Positions 17,373-26,989 of a stretch of DNA of 64,000 nt are shown piece after piece. The notes below the pieces were generated by a model that saw nothing but the letters and a program-made list of their open reading frames with translations, was not told the DNA's origin and searched no databases. The translations under genes were made by a program, and so were the position numbers. The DNA is from CAVPJW01 sp963705525 (GTDB lineage: Bacteria > Acidobacteriota > Vicinamibacteria > Vicinamibacterales > CAVPJW01), in contig CAVPJW010000004.1 of assembly GCA_963705525.1 (NCBI GenBank), forward strand, positions 1,302,001-1,366,000. Direction: 5' to 3'. Each line of letters starts with the position of its first letter. The first letter of the stretch is position 1.

Positions 17373-19708
17373 ACTGTTTCTTGTCCTTGATCGCTCTCCA
17401 CACCTTTTCAGGCGTGAGCGGCAGATCCAGATGCTTGATGCCGAGAGGCGCCAGCGCGTCCATCACAGCGTTCGCGATGGCGGGTGTCGAGCCGATCGTT
17501 CCCGCTTCGCCGACGCCCTTGATGCCCAGCGGATTGCTTGGCGAGGGCGTCACGGTATGGCCGAGCGTGTACACCGGGATGTCAGCGGCGCGCGGAATCG
17601 GGTAGTCCGTGAACTCCGACGTCAGGAGCTGACCGTCCGCATCGTAAATGGTCTGCTCGAAGAGTACCTGCCCGAGCGAATGCGCGATGCCGCCCTGCAC
17701 CTGGCCCTCGACGAGCAGCGGGTTGATCTGCGGCCCGCAGTCGTCGACCGCGATGTACTTCAGGATCTTGACGCCGCCGGTCTCGCGATCCACTTCGACC
17801 ACCGCAATGTGCGTGCCGAATGGGAAGGTGAAATTTTCGGGCTCGAAGAATGTGGAGGCCTCGAGGCCGGGCTCGAATCCCGAGGGGATGTTCTTGGCGA
17901 CGTACGCTTCGGGCGCCAGATCCTTCCACGAGTACGTTTTTTCCGCGCCTTTTGCGGAAAAGACACCGTCGCTGAACGTCACGCTCGCCGCATTGGTGCC
18001 CAGCAGATGCGCGGCCAGGATGCGGGCCTTCTCGATGATCTTGTCGGCCGAGAGAATGATCGCGGTGCCCCCGAGGACGGTGGCGCGACTTCCGTACGTG
18101 TCGCGCCCGTAGTGGGCCACGTTGGTGTCGCCGTGCATGACGACGACATCCTCGATGGCGACACCGAGGCGATCGGCCGCCATCTGCGCGAAGACTGGTT
18201 TCCTGCCCTTGACCGTGCGGCGAGGCTCCCGTGATCACCGTGACCTTCCCGGAGAACTCGATGCGCACGCAGCCCCACTCCCAGCCGCCCGCGGGCATCG
18301 CCTTCGAGGGACCAAGGGCGCAGATCTCGACGTAGGTCGAGACACCGATGCCGAACAGCCGCCCGGCCTTTCGCGCGGCGTCGCGTTCGGCCTTCAGCTT
18401 GTCCCACTCGGCGAGCGTCTTGGCCTTGGCGAGCGCGCCCTGGTAGTTGCCGCTGTCGAGGTCGAGACCCGTCGCGGTCCGGAACGGAAATTCGCTCGGC
18501 TGCGGGAAATTCTTCAGGCGCAACTCGACAGGATCGAGCTTCAGCTCGAGGGCGATCAGATCCATCATCCGCTCGATGAGATATGTAGCCTCTGGTCGTC
18601 CGGCACCGCGGTAGGCGTCGGTGGACATCTTGTTCGTGTAGACGCCTGTGACGTCCATCCGCATGGCCTTGAATTTGTAGCAGCCCGTCAGCACCAGGCC
18701 GGTCAGCGTCGGGATGGCCGGCGTGAGCAACTGCAAGTACGAGCCGAGATCGGAAATCGCCGTCGCCTTGATCGCGAGAAGCGTCCCGTCGTTCTTCACG
18801 GCCACTTCGTAGTCGCCAATCTGATCGCGGCCATGGGTGGTCGCCGCGGCGTTGTCGCGGCGCGATTCAATCCACTTGACCGGCGCGCCCAGGCGCATCG
18901 CGAGATGCGAACAGAGCGCTTCTTCGGCGTACACGTTCAGCTTCGATCCGAACCCGCCGCCAACCTCCGGGGCGACGATCCGCATCTTGTTTTCGGGGAC
19001 GTCGATCATGCCGGGCAGAAGCGTCCGAAGGAGATGCGGCACCTGCGTGGACGTCCAGAGCGTCAGGTGACCTTCGCCCTGGTGATAGGACGCCACGCAG
19101 CCCCGCGGCTCGATCGCCATGGGCGTCAGCCGCTGGTGGACGACGCGTTGCTTGATGATGCGGTCGGCCTGCTTGAAGCACCCTTCCACGTCGCCATCCG
19201 TCAGCGTCCACGTGAAGGCCACGTTGGATCCGAGATCGGGGTGCGTCAACGCCGATCCACCGGCGATGGCCTTTTCGGGATCAGTCACCGCTGGCAGAGG
19301 CTGGTAGTCGACCTCGATCAACTCGGCTGCGTCCTGCGCAATGTACCGATCGTTCGCCACGACGACGGCCACGGGATGGCCGACGAAATAGACGCGGTCG
19401 CCCGCGAGGACCGTGTGCTTCGGCGACTTCAGGTTGTCCATGCTCGCCGCGCACGGCACGGTGCCGCAGCTGTCGTTCACGTCGGATCCGACGAGCACGG
19501 CGACCACGCCGGCGACGGCTCTGGCGGCGTCGGTCTTGATCGACGCGATGCGGGCGTGAGCATAGGGGCTGCGCAGGATGACCGCATGCAACATGCCGGG
19601 CAGCCTGATGTCGTCGGTGTAGGTCGCGATGCCCTTGATGAGGCGCGGATCTTCGAGACGCTTCAGTGACTGGCCGATGTAGGGCGCGCGAGTCGCGGTC
19701 ATGGTCAT
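17371..19708 (-). CDS. coxL: Molybdenum hydroxylase large subunit (form II CoxL-like), one frameshift
   Basis: About 779 residues of a xanthine dehydrogenase-family molybdopterin subunit. The N-terminal part (PYIGQSLKRLEDPRLIKG, VGHPVAVVVA, EVGGGFGSKLNVYAEEA) and the C-terminal part (QMAADRLGVAIEDVVVMHGDT, NPLGIKGVGEAGTIGS) lie in two frames joined near 18190. Removing one T from ACCAGTCTTCGC restores the reading. The active-site loop reads AYRGAGRPE. Genuine CO dehydrogenases carry AYRCSFR with the Cu-binding cysteine, so this is a form II enzyme. Its substrate is probably an aldehyde or N-heterocycle and is unknown. The ATG overlaps the coxS stop by four bases (ATGA). Confidence 0.85.
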
Positions 19709-20184
19709 CGCCGACCTCCAGCCTGCGCCATTTTTCCCGCCGCGGAACCGATGGCATCGATGATGTGCGAGTAGCCCGTGCAGCGGCAGAGGTTGCCGTC
19801 GAGCGCGTGCGCGATCTGCTCGCGTGTCGGCTTGGGATGCCGCTTCAGGAGCTCGATGCTCGCCATGATCATGCCGGGCGTGCAGTAGCCGCACTGCAGC
19901 CCGTGGCACTCCCAGAAGCCCGCCTGCACCGGATGCAGGTCCCCATTCGTCGCCAGCCCCTCGACGGTCGTCACGTCCGCACCGTTGGCCTGGCAGGCGA
20001 ACATGGTGCACGACTTCACGGCCTTGCCATCGACCAGGACGGTGCACGCGCCGCACAGGCTCGTTTCGCATCCGACGTGCGTGCCCGTGAGCCCGCACAC
20101 CTCGCGCAGGTAGTGCACCAAGAGCATCCGCGGCTCGACATCGTGCTCGCGGGTGGTTCCATTGACTCGTAAGAGGGTTTTCAC
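19705..20184 (-). CDS. coxS: Molybdenum hydroxylase [2Fe-2S] subunit (CoxS-like)
   Basis: A 159-residue protein with two [2Fe-2S] clusters. Plant-ferredoxin-type ligands are C39, C44, C47 and C59 (VGCETSLCGACTV). The helical domain has C98, C101, C133 and C135 (QCGYCTPGM, NLCRCTGY). It relays electrons from the molybdenum site of the large subunit to FAD of CoxM. The GTG at 20184 is chosen because GGAGCG precedes it and MKTLL-type openings are usual. It is the first gene of the operon, and the gene order S-L-M is that of form II enzymes. Confidence 0.93.
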   Translation of the reverse strand: MKTLLRVNGTTREHDVEPRMLLVHYLREVCGLTGTHVGCETSLCGACTVLVDGKAVKSCTMFACQANGADVTTVEGLATNGDLHPVQAGFWECHGLQCGYCTPGMIMASIELLKRHPKPTREQIAHALDGNLCRCTGYSHIIDAIGSAAGKMAQAGGRR

Positions 20185-20460
20185 GTCAGCGCTCCATCGG
20201 ACAGGATTCGAAGGCAGGACGCGCGCAATCCGGGCACGCCGGGCGGCGTTCAGGAGCAGCAAATCTCACGCAAAGGCCCCATCGGTGTCAAGGACTCAGT
20301 TTGCCTCCGGCTGGCAGTCAGACCGAAGGCGCAATCTGACATCGGTCGGCTACCAGGTTCCCACGTGGCTCTAATGGCCGAACGCCTTTATCGGGACGGT
20401 CAGCCGGATCGAGCGGATACGAAGCGCCCAGCACCGCGGGCGGTCGGTCGACCGTCATGT

Positions 20461-20850
20461 TCACTTTGCGAGCCGGGCTCTGGCCAGATATCGATGGCAC
20501 TCCACGCACTTGAGGGCGACGGCGACGTAGGCCTGTGGCGCCTTCTCCACATCGCGTTGCACGGCTGCCTGGTGGAGATCCCGGATCGCCCGTACGAACG
20601 CTGAGCTCTGCTTCGCGTACTCCGCATACTTCAACACCATCCACCTGGGATCGTTCGTAAGGCGCTCCAGTTCTCGACTGTGGGTTTCCAGACTGGCCCA
20701 GTCGCTGGTTACGACTGCCTCGAGAAGGATCTGCGAGTGGACGAGCTTCTCACGCATGACCTTCGTGACCTCCGGACCCTGGGTCGGGGTTGCTGCCACG
20801 CCGAAGAACACGGCCGAGAAGAGGAGGATCGTCCGCCGCGTGAGGATCAT
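20461..20850 (-). CDS. Small exported monohaem cytochrome c-like protein (possible four-helix type)
   Basis: A 129-residue protein. Residues 1-~20 (MILTRRTILLFSAVFFGVAA) look like a signal peptide. The mature part is all helix-like and charged, and a single CVECH near residue 115 matches the CxxCH haem-attachment motif. Its C-terminal position after about 90 residues of predicted helix resembles cytochrome c' or related bundles. GGAG lies six bases before the ATG. It is a single gene between the Mo-hydroxylase operon and a divergent MepK-like gene. It might accept electrons from periplasmic donors; a link to the hydroxylase is speculation. Confidence 0.6.
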   Translation of the reverse strand: MILTRRTILLFSAVFFGVAATPTQGPEVTKVMREKLVHSQILLEAVVTSDWASLETHSRELERLTNDPRWMVLKYAEYAKQSSAFVRAIRDLHQAAVQRDVEKAPQAYVAVALKCVECHRYLARARLAK

Positions 20851-20976
20851 GTGAGCTCCTGCGCCTTTCCAGCACCCTTGGGGATAGAGCCTCTCCCGGT
20901 GTGCCCGCCTGTCAGTTACTGAACATGATACACGTCGTGCTTGGTGGGGGGCTCCCGCACCGGGTGCATCGGGCCT

Positions 20977-21006
20977 TTGACATCACTCCCCCCGCCCCGG
21001 GATAAT
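20977..21006 (+). promoter_or_regulatory. Candidate sigma-70 promoter of the MepK-like gene
   Basis: A perfect TTGACA at 20977-20982 and GATAAT at 21001-21006 with an 18-base, C-rich spacer. It would give a leader of about 110 bases before the GTG at 21122. Confidence 0.5.
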
Positions 21007-21121
21007 CGTTTTCTTCCCCACAGTCGCCTGGTCTGATGATCCTTGTGTCTGCGCCGCGTGAACCGATCCTACGTTGTTCCGTCATCCTTGCTGCCGCCGC
21101 GGGCAGCATTCGGAGAATGCC

Positions 21122-21658
21122 GTGAGTTCTCTTTCACGTCGCGACTTTCTGGCCGCTCTCTCTGCCACTCTTCCTGCACTCGGCCTGCCGGGTTCGGCGT
21201 TTGCTCGATCCGTCGACTCCCGCGAATTGAAATTCGCACACACCCACACCGGCGAGCACCTCGCCGTCGAGTACTTCAGTGGCGGCACGTACTTGCAGGA
21301 CGCACTCGCAACGGTGAATCACTTCTTGCGCGACTTTCGCACGAGCGAAGTGCACTCGATCGATCCGGGGCTGCTCGATCTGCTCCACGGCCTCACCGAC
21401 CTCACGGGAAGCACCCAGCCATTTCAGGTGATTTCCGGATACCGATCCCCCGCCACCAACGAGATGCTTCGCCACCGCAGCGAAGGAGTCGCCGCAGGCA
21501 GTCTCCACATGAAGGGCCAGGCCATCGACATCCGCCTCCCGGATGTGCCGCTCGCCACGCTGCGGAAGGCCGCACTCGCCGTTGGTCGCGGAGGTGTCGG
21601 GTACTATCCCGCGTCCGATTTCGTGCACGTTGACACCGGGCGCGTGCGCACCTGGTAG
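21122..21658 (+). CDS. Murein endopeptidase of the MepK/YcbK family (DUF882, M15-like)
   Basis: A 178-residue exported protein. SRRDFLAAL at residues 5-13 followed by a hydrophobic stretch is a twin-arginine signal. The mature domain contains SGYRSPATNEML and the zinc ligands H129 (SLHMKGQAID), D136 and H169 (DFVHVDTG) of the YcbK family, which in E. coli (MepK) cuts 3-3 and 4-3 murein crosslinks. The GTG at 21122 is chosen because GGAG lies seven bases upstream and the Tat motif then sits at the N-terminus. It faces the LdtD-like gene, 25 bases away. The two genes are also adjacent in E. coli (ycbB-ycbK). Confidence 0.85.
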   Translation: MSSLSRRDFLAALSATLPALGLPGSAFARSVDSRELKFAHTHTGEHLAVEYFSGGTYLQDALATVNHFLRDFRTSEVHSIDPGLLDLLHGLTDLTGSTQPFQVISGYRSPATNEMLRHRSEGVAAGSLHMKGQAIDIRLPDVPLATLRKAALAVGRGGVGYYPASDFVHVDTGRVRTW

Positions 21659-21683
21659 GACATCCCCGCACTGGAACATCCGT

Positions 21684-23432
21684 TCACCGGGAGGGCAGTC
21701 GCGCAAGAGCGCGATCCAGCCTCACGTCGTGACGGTAGATGTCATCGGCAAAGTGGAGCAGGCCGTCTTCCGAGGTGACGGCTGCCGTCGTGTAGAACAG
21801 GACCACCTGAATCGGGCGTGGGAGTCGCACGTGCAGCGTCTCGTTGCCCGCCATGGCCAACAGGATGCGATCGCGGGTCCATTCCGGACGGTCTTGAAGA
21901 GCCCACTCCGCCAGCGCGACGGGATCCTCCACCCGCACGCAGCCGTGGCTGAAGTCGCGACGACTGCGGCTGAACAGCGCCTGGGCCGGAGTCCCATGCA
22001 TGTAGACCGCCTCTTCGTTGGGAAAGACGAACTTGATCAGACCGAGCGCGTTGTGCGGCCCGCGGCGTTGCCGGACACGAAGCGCTCCCTGCCGCAGCAG
22101 AACCAGATTCTCTGGTGACGCGGGAACAGGCTGAGCCTCGTCCCCCGGTCCCTGCACAAGCTCCATGTCCTGCCGCACCAGGTAGTCCGGATTGCGCTCG
22201 ATGCTCGGCAGAATCTCCTTGGCCAGGATCGATCGCGGGACATTCCAGTAGGGTCGAAAGATCACTTCGCGCATCTCTTCGACAAATACCGGCGTTTGCG
22301 TGCTCAGCGCGCGGCCGACGATCACATCCATGGCCAGCGAAGGTCGATCTTCCGGCGGCGCCGAGTCCCATGCCCAGAGGCGAAACATCGGGATGTTGAT
22401 GGCCAGCAGGCGTTCGTCGCTGAAATCCGGCAGCCATCGCAGCCGCTCGAGCGCGAGCTCGATCTGTCGGACACGCCATGCGAGCGGGACACGCAGGGCG
22501 GCCTGTGTCCCCTTTCCCAGGATCCCGTCGGGTTCGAGGCCGTGGCGGACCTGAAACCGTTTCACACCGTCCACGATGGCTCCCTCGTAGATTCCAGGCC
22601 GGCGGCTGGCTTGAATACCCGCTGGGAGATCGCCGAACGCCACAAGCTGTCGATACAGAACGTCAAGTTCGGCGTACGGCTCCCCCGGCCGCACTGCGGC
22701 GCCAACAGGCAGGGACGACGTGAGGCTGGCGTCGGCGGCCAGTGATCGATACCTCGTAAGCATGGTGCGCAGGCCGTCGTACTGCGCGAGCGGAGGTCTC
22801 AGCTCGGTGACGGTCTCGGCAACGCGATCATCAGCAAGCGCCGCGCGGAGCAGTACCGCAAAATCGTGGCGTTCCGCAGGTGGCTTCAATCTGAATCCGA
22901 TCGTGCGAGGATCGATGCGGCCCAGGTGGAGACGTCGCAGATAACGCAGCATCGCACGGCTCAATGCCATGTCGAACGTCGCGAGATCCCCAGGTGGCGG
23001 CCGCGAGGCTGATGTCAACGTCCCCGCCAGACTTTCGATCCTGTCGGCCCGATAGTCCTCGGGATCGAGGCCTTCGGATTGTGCATCGCCCAGCACCGAC
23101 ATGGACTCGTGCGCCTGGTGCCCTGGCCGACCTGCAGCGTCGATCCAGAGCGGCGAATCGCCGCTTGCCTGGTACAGCTCCTTCAATTCCGCGCGCTCCG
23201 CACGCGTCGCCGCACCGAAGATCGGATCGACACCATTAGCGAGGCGTGACTGGATGGCCGTCGCCACTTCACCGGCCGAGAGTTCAGTGGTCGCGAGATC
23301 CGAGGATCCGGATGGAGTGGCTGAATTCGCTGGCGCAGAAGACGGGACAGGCTGGTCGGAGCAAGCCAGAAGACTGAACAGGAGTGGGACGATTGCCAAC
23401 CAGCGTCTTCCAGCCGGCGCGAAGGCCGTCAA
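21684..23432 (-). CDS. L,D-transpeptidase, LdtD/YcbB type, lipoprotein
   Basis: A 582-residue enzyme. A TTG at 23432 preceded by GGGAGG is the likely start. It places a lipoprotein signal at the N-terminus (FAPAGRRWLAIVPLLFSLLAC, acylated C about residue 23). In order follow the YcbB scaffold (SGDSPLWIDAAGRP), a PG_binding_1 domain (GVKRFQVRHGLEPDGILGKGT) and the YkuD catalytic domain with HGTPAQALF and SHGCVRVEDP (catalytic C498). It forms 3-3 crosslinks in peptidoglycan. The long open frame above 23432 has no homology and is left out. It is convergent with the MepK-like endopeptidase that cuts such bonds. Confidence 0.9.
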   Translation of the reverse strand: MTAFAPAGRRWLAIVPLLFSLLACSDQPVPSSAPANSATPSGSSDLATTELSAGEVATAIQSRLANGVDPIFGAATRAERAELKELYQASGDSPLWIDAAGRPGHQAHESMSVLGDAQSEGLDPEDYRADRIESLAGTLTSASRPPPGDLATFDMALSRAMLRYLRRLHLGRIDPRTIGFRLKPPAERHDFAVLLRAALADDRVAETVTELRPPLAQYDGLRTMLTRYRSLAADASLTSSLPVGAAVRPGEPYAELDVLYRQLVAFGDLPAGIQASRRPGIYEGAIVDGVKRFQVRHGLEPDGILGKGTQAALRVPLAWRVRQIELALERLRWLPDFSDERLLAINIPMFRLWAWDSAPPEDRPSLAMDVIVGRALSTQTPVFVEEMREVIFRPYWNVPRSILAKEILPSIERNPDYLVRQDMELVQGPGDEAQPVPASPENLVLLRQGALRVRQRRGPHNALGLIKFVFPNEEAVYMHGTPAQALFSRSRRDFSHGCVRVEDPVALAEWALQDRPEWTRDRILLAMAGNETLHVRLPRPIQVVLFYTTAAVTSEDGLLHFADDIYRHDVRLDRALARLPSR

Positions 23433-23726
23433 CCGATACCTCCCGCGGAGCAGGGCGCCGGATTCCCGGCAGTCACCCTTAGGGATTCCCACTGCAAATA
23501 TCCTGCTCGCATGAACAACTCTTCCCGGTATCGGCCTTGCGTAACTTGGTGAAGTGGTGGACCGCTCACCGAGTACGATGCCACGTGAGGCGCGAAAGAC
23601 CCAGTGTCGATTGGAATCAAGGCGGGATTCGCAGGCTCTTAGGAGTGTGGGATTTCCATCATACAAGGGGAGAATTTCGGAACTTGCCGGGCTCTCCGTC
23701 GGCCCACCACGCAGAAGGAGTGAGCG

Positions 23727-24196
23727 ATGAGCAAAACGCGAAACGTGAAAGACCTGATGAGCCCGGACATCATGACGGTCGCCGATGACATGACGACCGA
23801 TGAACTGGCTCGATACCTCACCGAGCGGGAAATCTCGGGCGCGCCGGTTGTGGACAGCCAGGGTCACCTTATCGGCGTGGTGTCGATGACCGACATCGGC
23901 CGCAATCTCGCCGAACCTCCTGATTTCGCATCAGAGCGCGGCTCGGATTTTTATCGCGATGACGAGTTTGCTTACTCGAGGATCTTGGCCAGCGCGTGGC
24001 CGAGCAAGCGGTGGTCACCGTCCGAGACGTGATGACACCGGCGGTCCACCAGGTGCCGGTGACCGCGTCCGTCGCTGAGGTCGCACGAATCATGGTCGAG
24101 CAGCATATTCATCGGTTGGTGGTGACCCAGGGGAAGGAGCCCGTGGGCATCATCACGAGCATGGATCTGTTGAGGATGGTTGCAGCCCTGCCCTGA
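23727..24196 (+). CDS. Tandem CBS domain protein, one frameshift
   Basis: Two CBS motifs are present in different frames. The first (KDLMSPDIMTVADDMTTDE, GVVSMTDIG) runs from the ATG at 23727 and the second (VRDVMTPAVHQVPVTASV, GIITSMDLLRM) ends at 24196. The frames join near 23983, where TACTCGAGGATCTT would need one added base to read Y-F-E-D-L. The intact protein would have about 156 residues. Stand-alone CBS pairs sense adenosyl ligands. AGAAGGAG precedes the ATG. Neighbours give no clue to the partner. Confidence 0.78.
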
Positions 24197-24233
24197 AGAA
24201 TCGGCGACGGAAGACGCCGACGGGTATGCGCGC

Positions 24234-24938
24234 TCACGGAGTGGGAAGCGCACCTGGATTTGGATCAACGCCCGCGCGCCGTTTCGCTGGGGCGCGCTGT
24301 TCCACACGCACGAACCACAAGGTTCCCAGTGCAACACCGGCCCAGAACAGCCAAAGTGGGAACGGTTGCGGCACCTGCTGGTCGACTACGACCCTCCACT
24401 GCACGAGAAACGCCGCCAGTATCACGATGGTTGACGCGACCAGGATCGCGACGTCCGTCGTCCGATAATCTCGAGGCCGATCAGGGGTCCAGAACAAGTA
24501 ACTGCCCAGAACGACGAGGACACTCGCGACCGTCGCGGGCGCCCATACCGGCGCCACCCATGGCACGGGTATCAGGAAGAGGATGTCCCACGTCGTCAGA
24601 CTGCCCGGCCATCCAAGAACGAGCTTCAGCACACCGTAATAGACCAGGTCCCAAACACCAAAGGCAAAGAGAAAAGCGCCAATTCGATCGGCAAGACGGC
24701 GGCCCGCGATCCAGGCGACGGCCCCGAGAAGGAGAAGAGTGCATCCTTCACGCACGACTTCGACCGAAACGAGATGGGCAGGGAGAGAGACCAGAGGGAA
24801 TTCGAAACTCTGGGAGTAGCTCGCCGCCGGCTGGTAGATCTCGCGCAAGTAGACGACGACTGCTCCCTCGATCCACCCGAAGGCAACCGCGAAGACCCAC
24901 AGAGCCAGGTACCGCACTTGATGTTCTCTGGTGCCCAT
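24234..24938 (-). CDS. Multi-pass membrane protein of unknown function
   Basis: A 234-residue protein with about six hydrophobic helices, starting with LALWVFAVAFGWIEGAVVVYL. Other marks are GAVAWIAGRRLADRIGAFLFAFGVWDL, GSLTTWDILFLIPVPWVAPVWAP and WRVVVDQQVPQPFPLWLFWAG. The acidic residue in the first helix and the VWDLVYYG segment are features I do not connect with a known family. The ATG at 24938 is chosen so that the first helix follows a short N-terminus; the frame is open upstream without hydrophobic or homologous sequence. No operon partner. Confidence 0.62.
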   Translation of the reverse strand: MGTREHQVRYLALWVFAVAFGWIEGAVVVYLREIYQPAASYSQSFEFPLVSLPAHLVSVEVVREGCTLLLLGAVAWIAGRRLADRIGAFLFAFGVWDLVYYGVLKLVLGWPGSLTTWDILFLIPVPWVAPVWAPATVASVLVVLGSYLFWTPDRPRDYRTTDVAILVASTIVILAAFLVQWRVVVDQQVPQPFPLWLFWAGVALGTLWFVRVEQRAPAKRRAGVDPNPGALPTP

Positions 24939-25303
24939 TGGCGGCGTCGCCTTGAGGAAGTTTTCGGCTTCTTGGGGAAAATCTCGTGGCAACAGATGCC
25001 ACGGAAACTTACTTATCGAACACTCCGACTGACGCTGACCTTCCCTGCTTCGAGAATCGAGCCCCACACAAGCCGGCAAATAGAAGAATCGGAGCCCCGT
25101 TTCCCCACGTCGGTGGTCCGCAGCATCAAAGCAGGGACAGGAGCGGATCTCCTGGAGCAGCCACACTTTGAGCGCCTGCTCGGCGCCAAGCTGCCTGACC
25201 TTGACGAACGCCGGGGCGTAGCTCCGATGACGTGACCGTGTGCAAGAAGCGCACCCTCCCTGCTATGCCATCCGCTTAGCAAGAAGATTGCAGATCCGTC
25301 TGC
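24939..25303. other. Intergenic region without a supported gene
   Basis: About 365 bases between two divergent genes. I see no RNA gene, repeat or convincing promoter. Open frames here have no signal or recognisable motif. Confidence 0.5.
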
Positions 25304-26230
25304 ATGACTCGCCGACCGAATGACGACATCGCGAATCGGCTCGAGGAGATCGCGGCGCTCCTCGACACGCAAGGGGCCAATCCGTATCGCGTTCGGGCCT
25401 ATCGTCGCGCCGCAGCCACGCTCCGCCAGCTCGCCGTTCCGGCGGTCCAGATTCTCGCCACTGACGGCACGACCGGTCTTGATCGGCTGCCTGGTATCGG
25501 ACCGCGGTTGGCCCGTACTATCCGCGACATCGTCGTTCACGGATACTCGCCCGTCCTCGAGCGGCTTCGGGGCGAGAGCGACACGGTCCGCCTCTTCGCG
25601 TCAGTGCCGGGCATCGGGCGCCAACTGGCAGCGCGAGTGCACGACGAGCTCGGCCTCGACACGCTCCAACAGCTCGAAGCCGCGGCGCATGACGGCCGTC
25701 TCGAACAGATCGCCGGATTCGGACCCAAGAGACTGACGGGCATCCGAAACACGCTTGCGCTTCGTCTTGGACGAGTGGCCAAAGACGGCCATTCGGACGA
25801 TCACGCGCTGCCCCCGGTCGCTGAGCTGCTCGATGTGGATTCTGAATACCTGCAAAAGGCACGGGCGGGCGAACTGCGCCTGATCACGCCGCGGCGTTTC
25901 AATCCGGAACAGGTTGCGTGGCTGCCAATCCTGCACACCGAGCGCCGCGGTCATCATTACACAGCGCTCTTCTCGAACACTGGGCGGGCCCATCGCCTTG
26001 GCACGACCCACGACTGGGTCGTGCTGTATTGCGACGATGATGGGCCACGCGAGCACCAGTGGACCATCATCACGTCCACATTCGGTCCGCTACGCGGGCG
26101 ACGCATCGTCAGGGGACGCGAAGCCGAATGTGCCGACCTGTACGGTGAGGCCGAGGACGTGGCACTTCCGGAGGACTTCAATTCAGGACGGCAGAGTGGT
26201 GAAACCATGGTCGAGCCGCGTTCGTCATAA
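25304..26230 (+). CDS. Helix-hairpin-helix protein with PolX-type N-terminus and unrelated C-terminal domain
   Basis: A 308-residue protein. The N-terminal DDIANRLEEIAALLDTQGANPYRVRAYRRAA is the 8-kDa-like domain of family X DNA polymerases. Three HhH motifs follow at about residues 65-76 (LPGIGPRLARTI), 101-110 (VPGIGRQLAARV) and 138-148 (AGFGPKRLTGI). The nucleotidyltransferase (GGFRRGK-type) and PHP parts of PolX are missing. Instead, residues ~180-300 form a domain with FNPEQVAWLPILHTERRGHHY, TALFSNTGRAH and WVVLYCDDDG that I cannot assign. It should bind DNA ends or gaps non-specifically. A repair role is inference. Confidence 0.75.
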   Translation: MTRRPNDDIANRLEEIAALLDTQGANPYRVRAYRRAAATLRQLAVPAVQILATDGTTGLDRLPGIGPRLARTIRDIVVHGYSPVLERLRGESDTVRLFASVPGIGRQLAARVHDELGLDTLQQLEAAAHDGRLEQIAGFGPKRLTGIRNTLALRLGRVAKDGHSDDHALPPVAELLDVDSEYLQKARAGELRLITPRRFNPEQVAWLPILHTERRGHHYTALFSNTGRAHRLGTTHDWVVLYCDDDGPREHQWTIITSTFGPLRGRRIVRGREAECADLYGEAEDVALPEDFNSGRQSGETMVEPRSS

Positions 26231-26325
26231 TGTTCAAGCGGCGGCCGAGACGAACCGCGCCGCCCGGTCTCGAACGTTCAGGCACGACTCGGGATGAGCG
26301 AGGAACAGAATGAAGGCGAAAGTGG

Positions 26326-26910
26326 GTGCTTGCCGTGCGGTCGCTAGCGCTGGGCCTGGCGTTTGTGTCTCTGGCGGGCCCCTCGAAAGCCGCCGATCTG
26401 GCCTCGGTCGAGCATCAGGTCCCAAACTTCGCTCGGGTTGACGAACGGCTCTACCGCGGAGGCCAGCCCGACCGGGCCGGTCTTGAAGCCCTACATGCCC
26501 TGGGCGTGCGGACGGTCGTCAATCTGCGCACCGAGGACGAACGCGAAGCCGTTGAGACCGCCGGCCTGAAGTACGTCCACCTCCCGACGAGCCTCGCCCC
26601 GTTCAGCGATGCCCTGCCGACGCCGATCGTCACGGCGTTTTTTGCGACGGTGAATGACGTCACAAACGGCCCCGTCTTCGTGCACTGCCGCCGGGGATCC
26701 GACCGGACGGGATTCCTCGTCGCGCTCTATCGCATCTCACGCCAGGACTGGACTGCCGACCAGGCGTATCGCGAAGCGCGGGAACGAGGCATGCGGTGGT
26801 GGTACAGCGGCGTCAAAGCCAGGCTTGCGGCATACGCGGATTCCCTGAAGCCGTCCGTCACACGCGCAGGCGATCTCGTTCCTGCGGTGGCAGGCGAGCA
26901 CCAACGTTAG
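26326..26910 (+). CDS. Exported dual-specificity/tyrosine phosphatase-like protein
   Basis: A 194-residue protein. Residues 1-22 (hydrophobic, ending SKAADL) look like a signal peptide. The catalytic P-loop is HCRRGSDR at residues 120-127 (C121, R127), within FVHCRRGSDRTGFLVALYR. The upstream RLYRGGQPDRAGLEALHALG and TVVNLRTEDER are typical of bacterial proteins in the DSP/beta-lactamase-hydrolase-like phosphatase group. It would hydrolyse phosphate esters in the periplasm; the substrate is unknown. The GTG at 26326 starts the frame, and a GTG three codons later is equally possible. Confidence 0.78.
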   Translation: MLAVRSLALGLAFVSLAGPSKAADLASVEHQVPNFARVDERLYRGGQPDRAGLEALHALGVRTVVNLRTEDEREAVETAGLKYVHLPTSLAPFSDALPTPIVTAFFATVNDVTNGPVFVHCRRGSDRTGFLVALYRISRQDWTADQAYREARERGMRWWYSGVKARLAAYADSLKPSVTRAGDLVPAVAGEHQR

Positions 26911-26989
26911 CTACCCGCCCGACACCACTGGCATCGTCAATGCCGGCGTCCCAGCCAGCCAAATCTGACGCCGCTCCGTCAAAAGGCCC

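Noticed and set aside
18122..19669. 515-codon plus-strand open frame
   Set aside because: Antisense shadow of the molybdenum hydroxylase large subunit, with arginine-rich, histidine-rich composition and no motif.
17371..20184. Aerobic CO dehydrogenase
   Set aside because: The active-site loop is AYRGAGR and lacks the AYRCSFR cysteine of genuine CO dehydrogenases.
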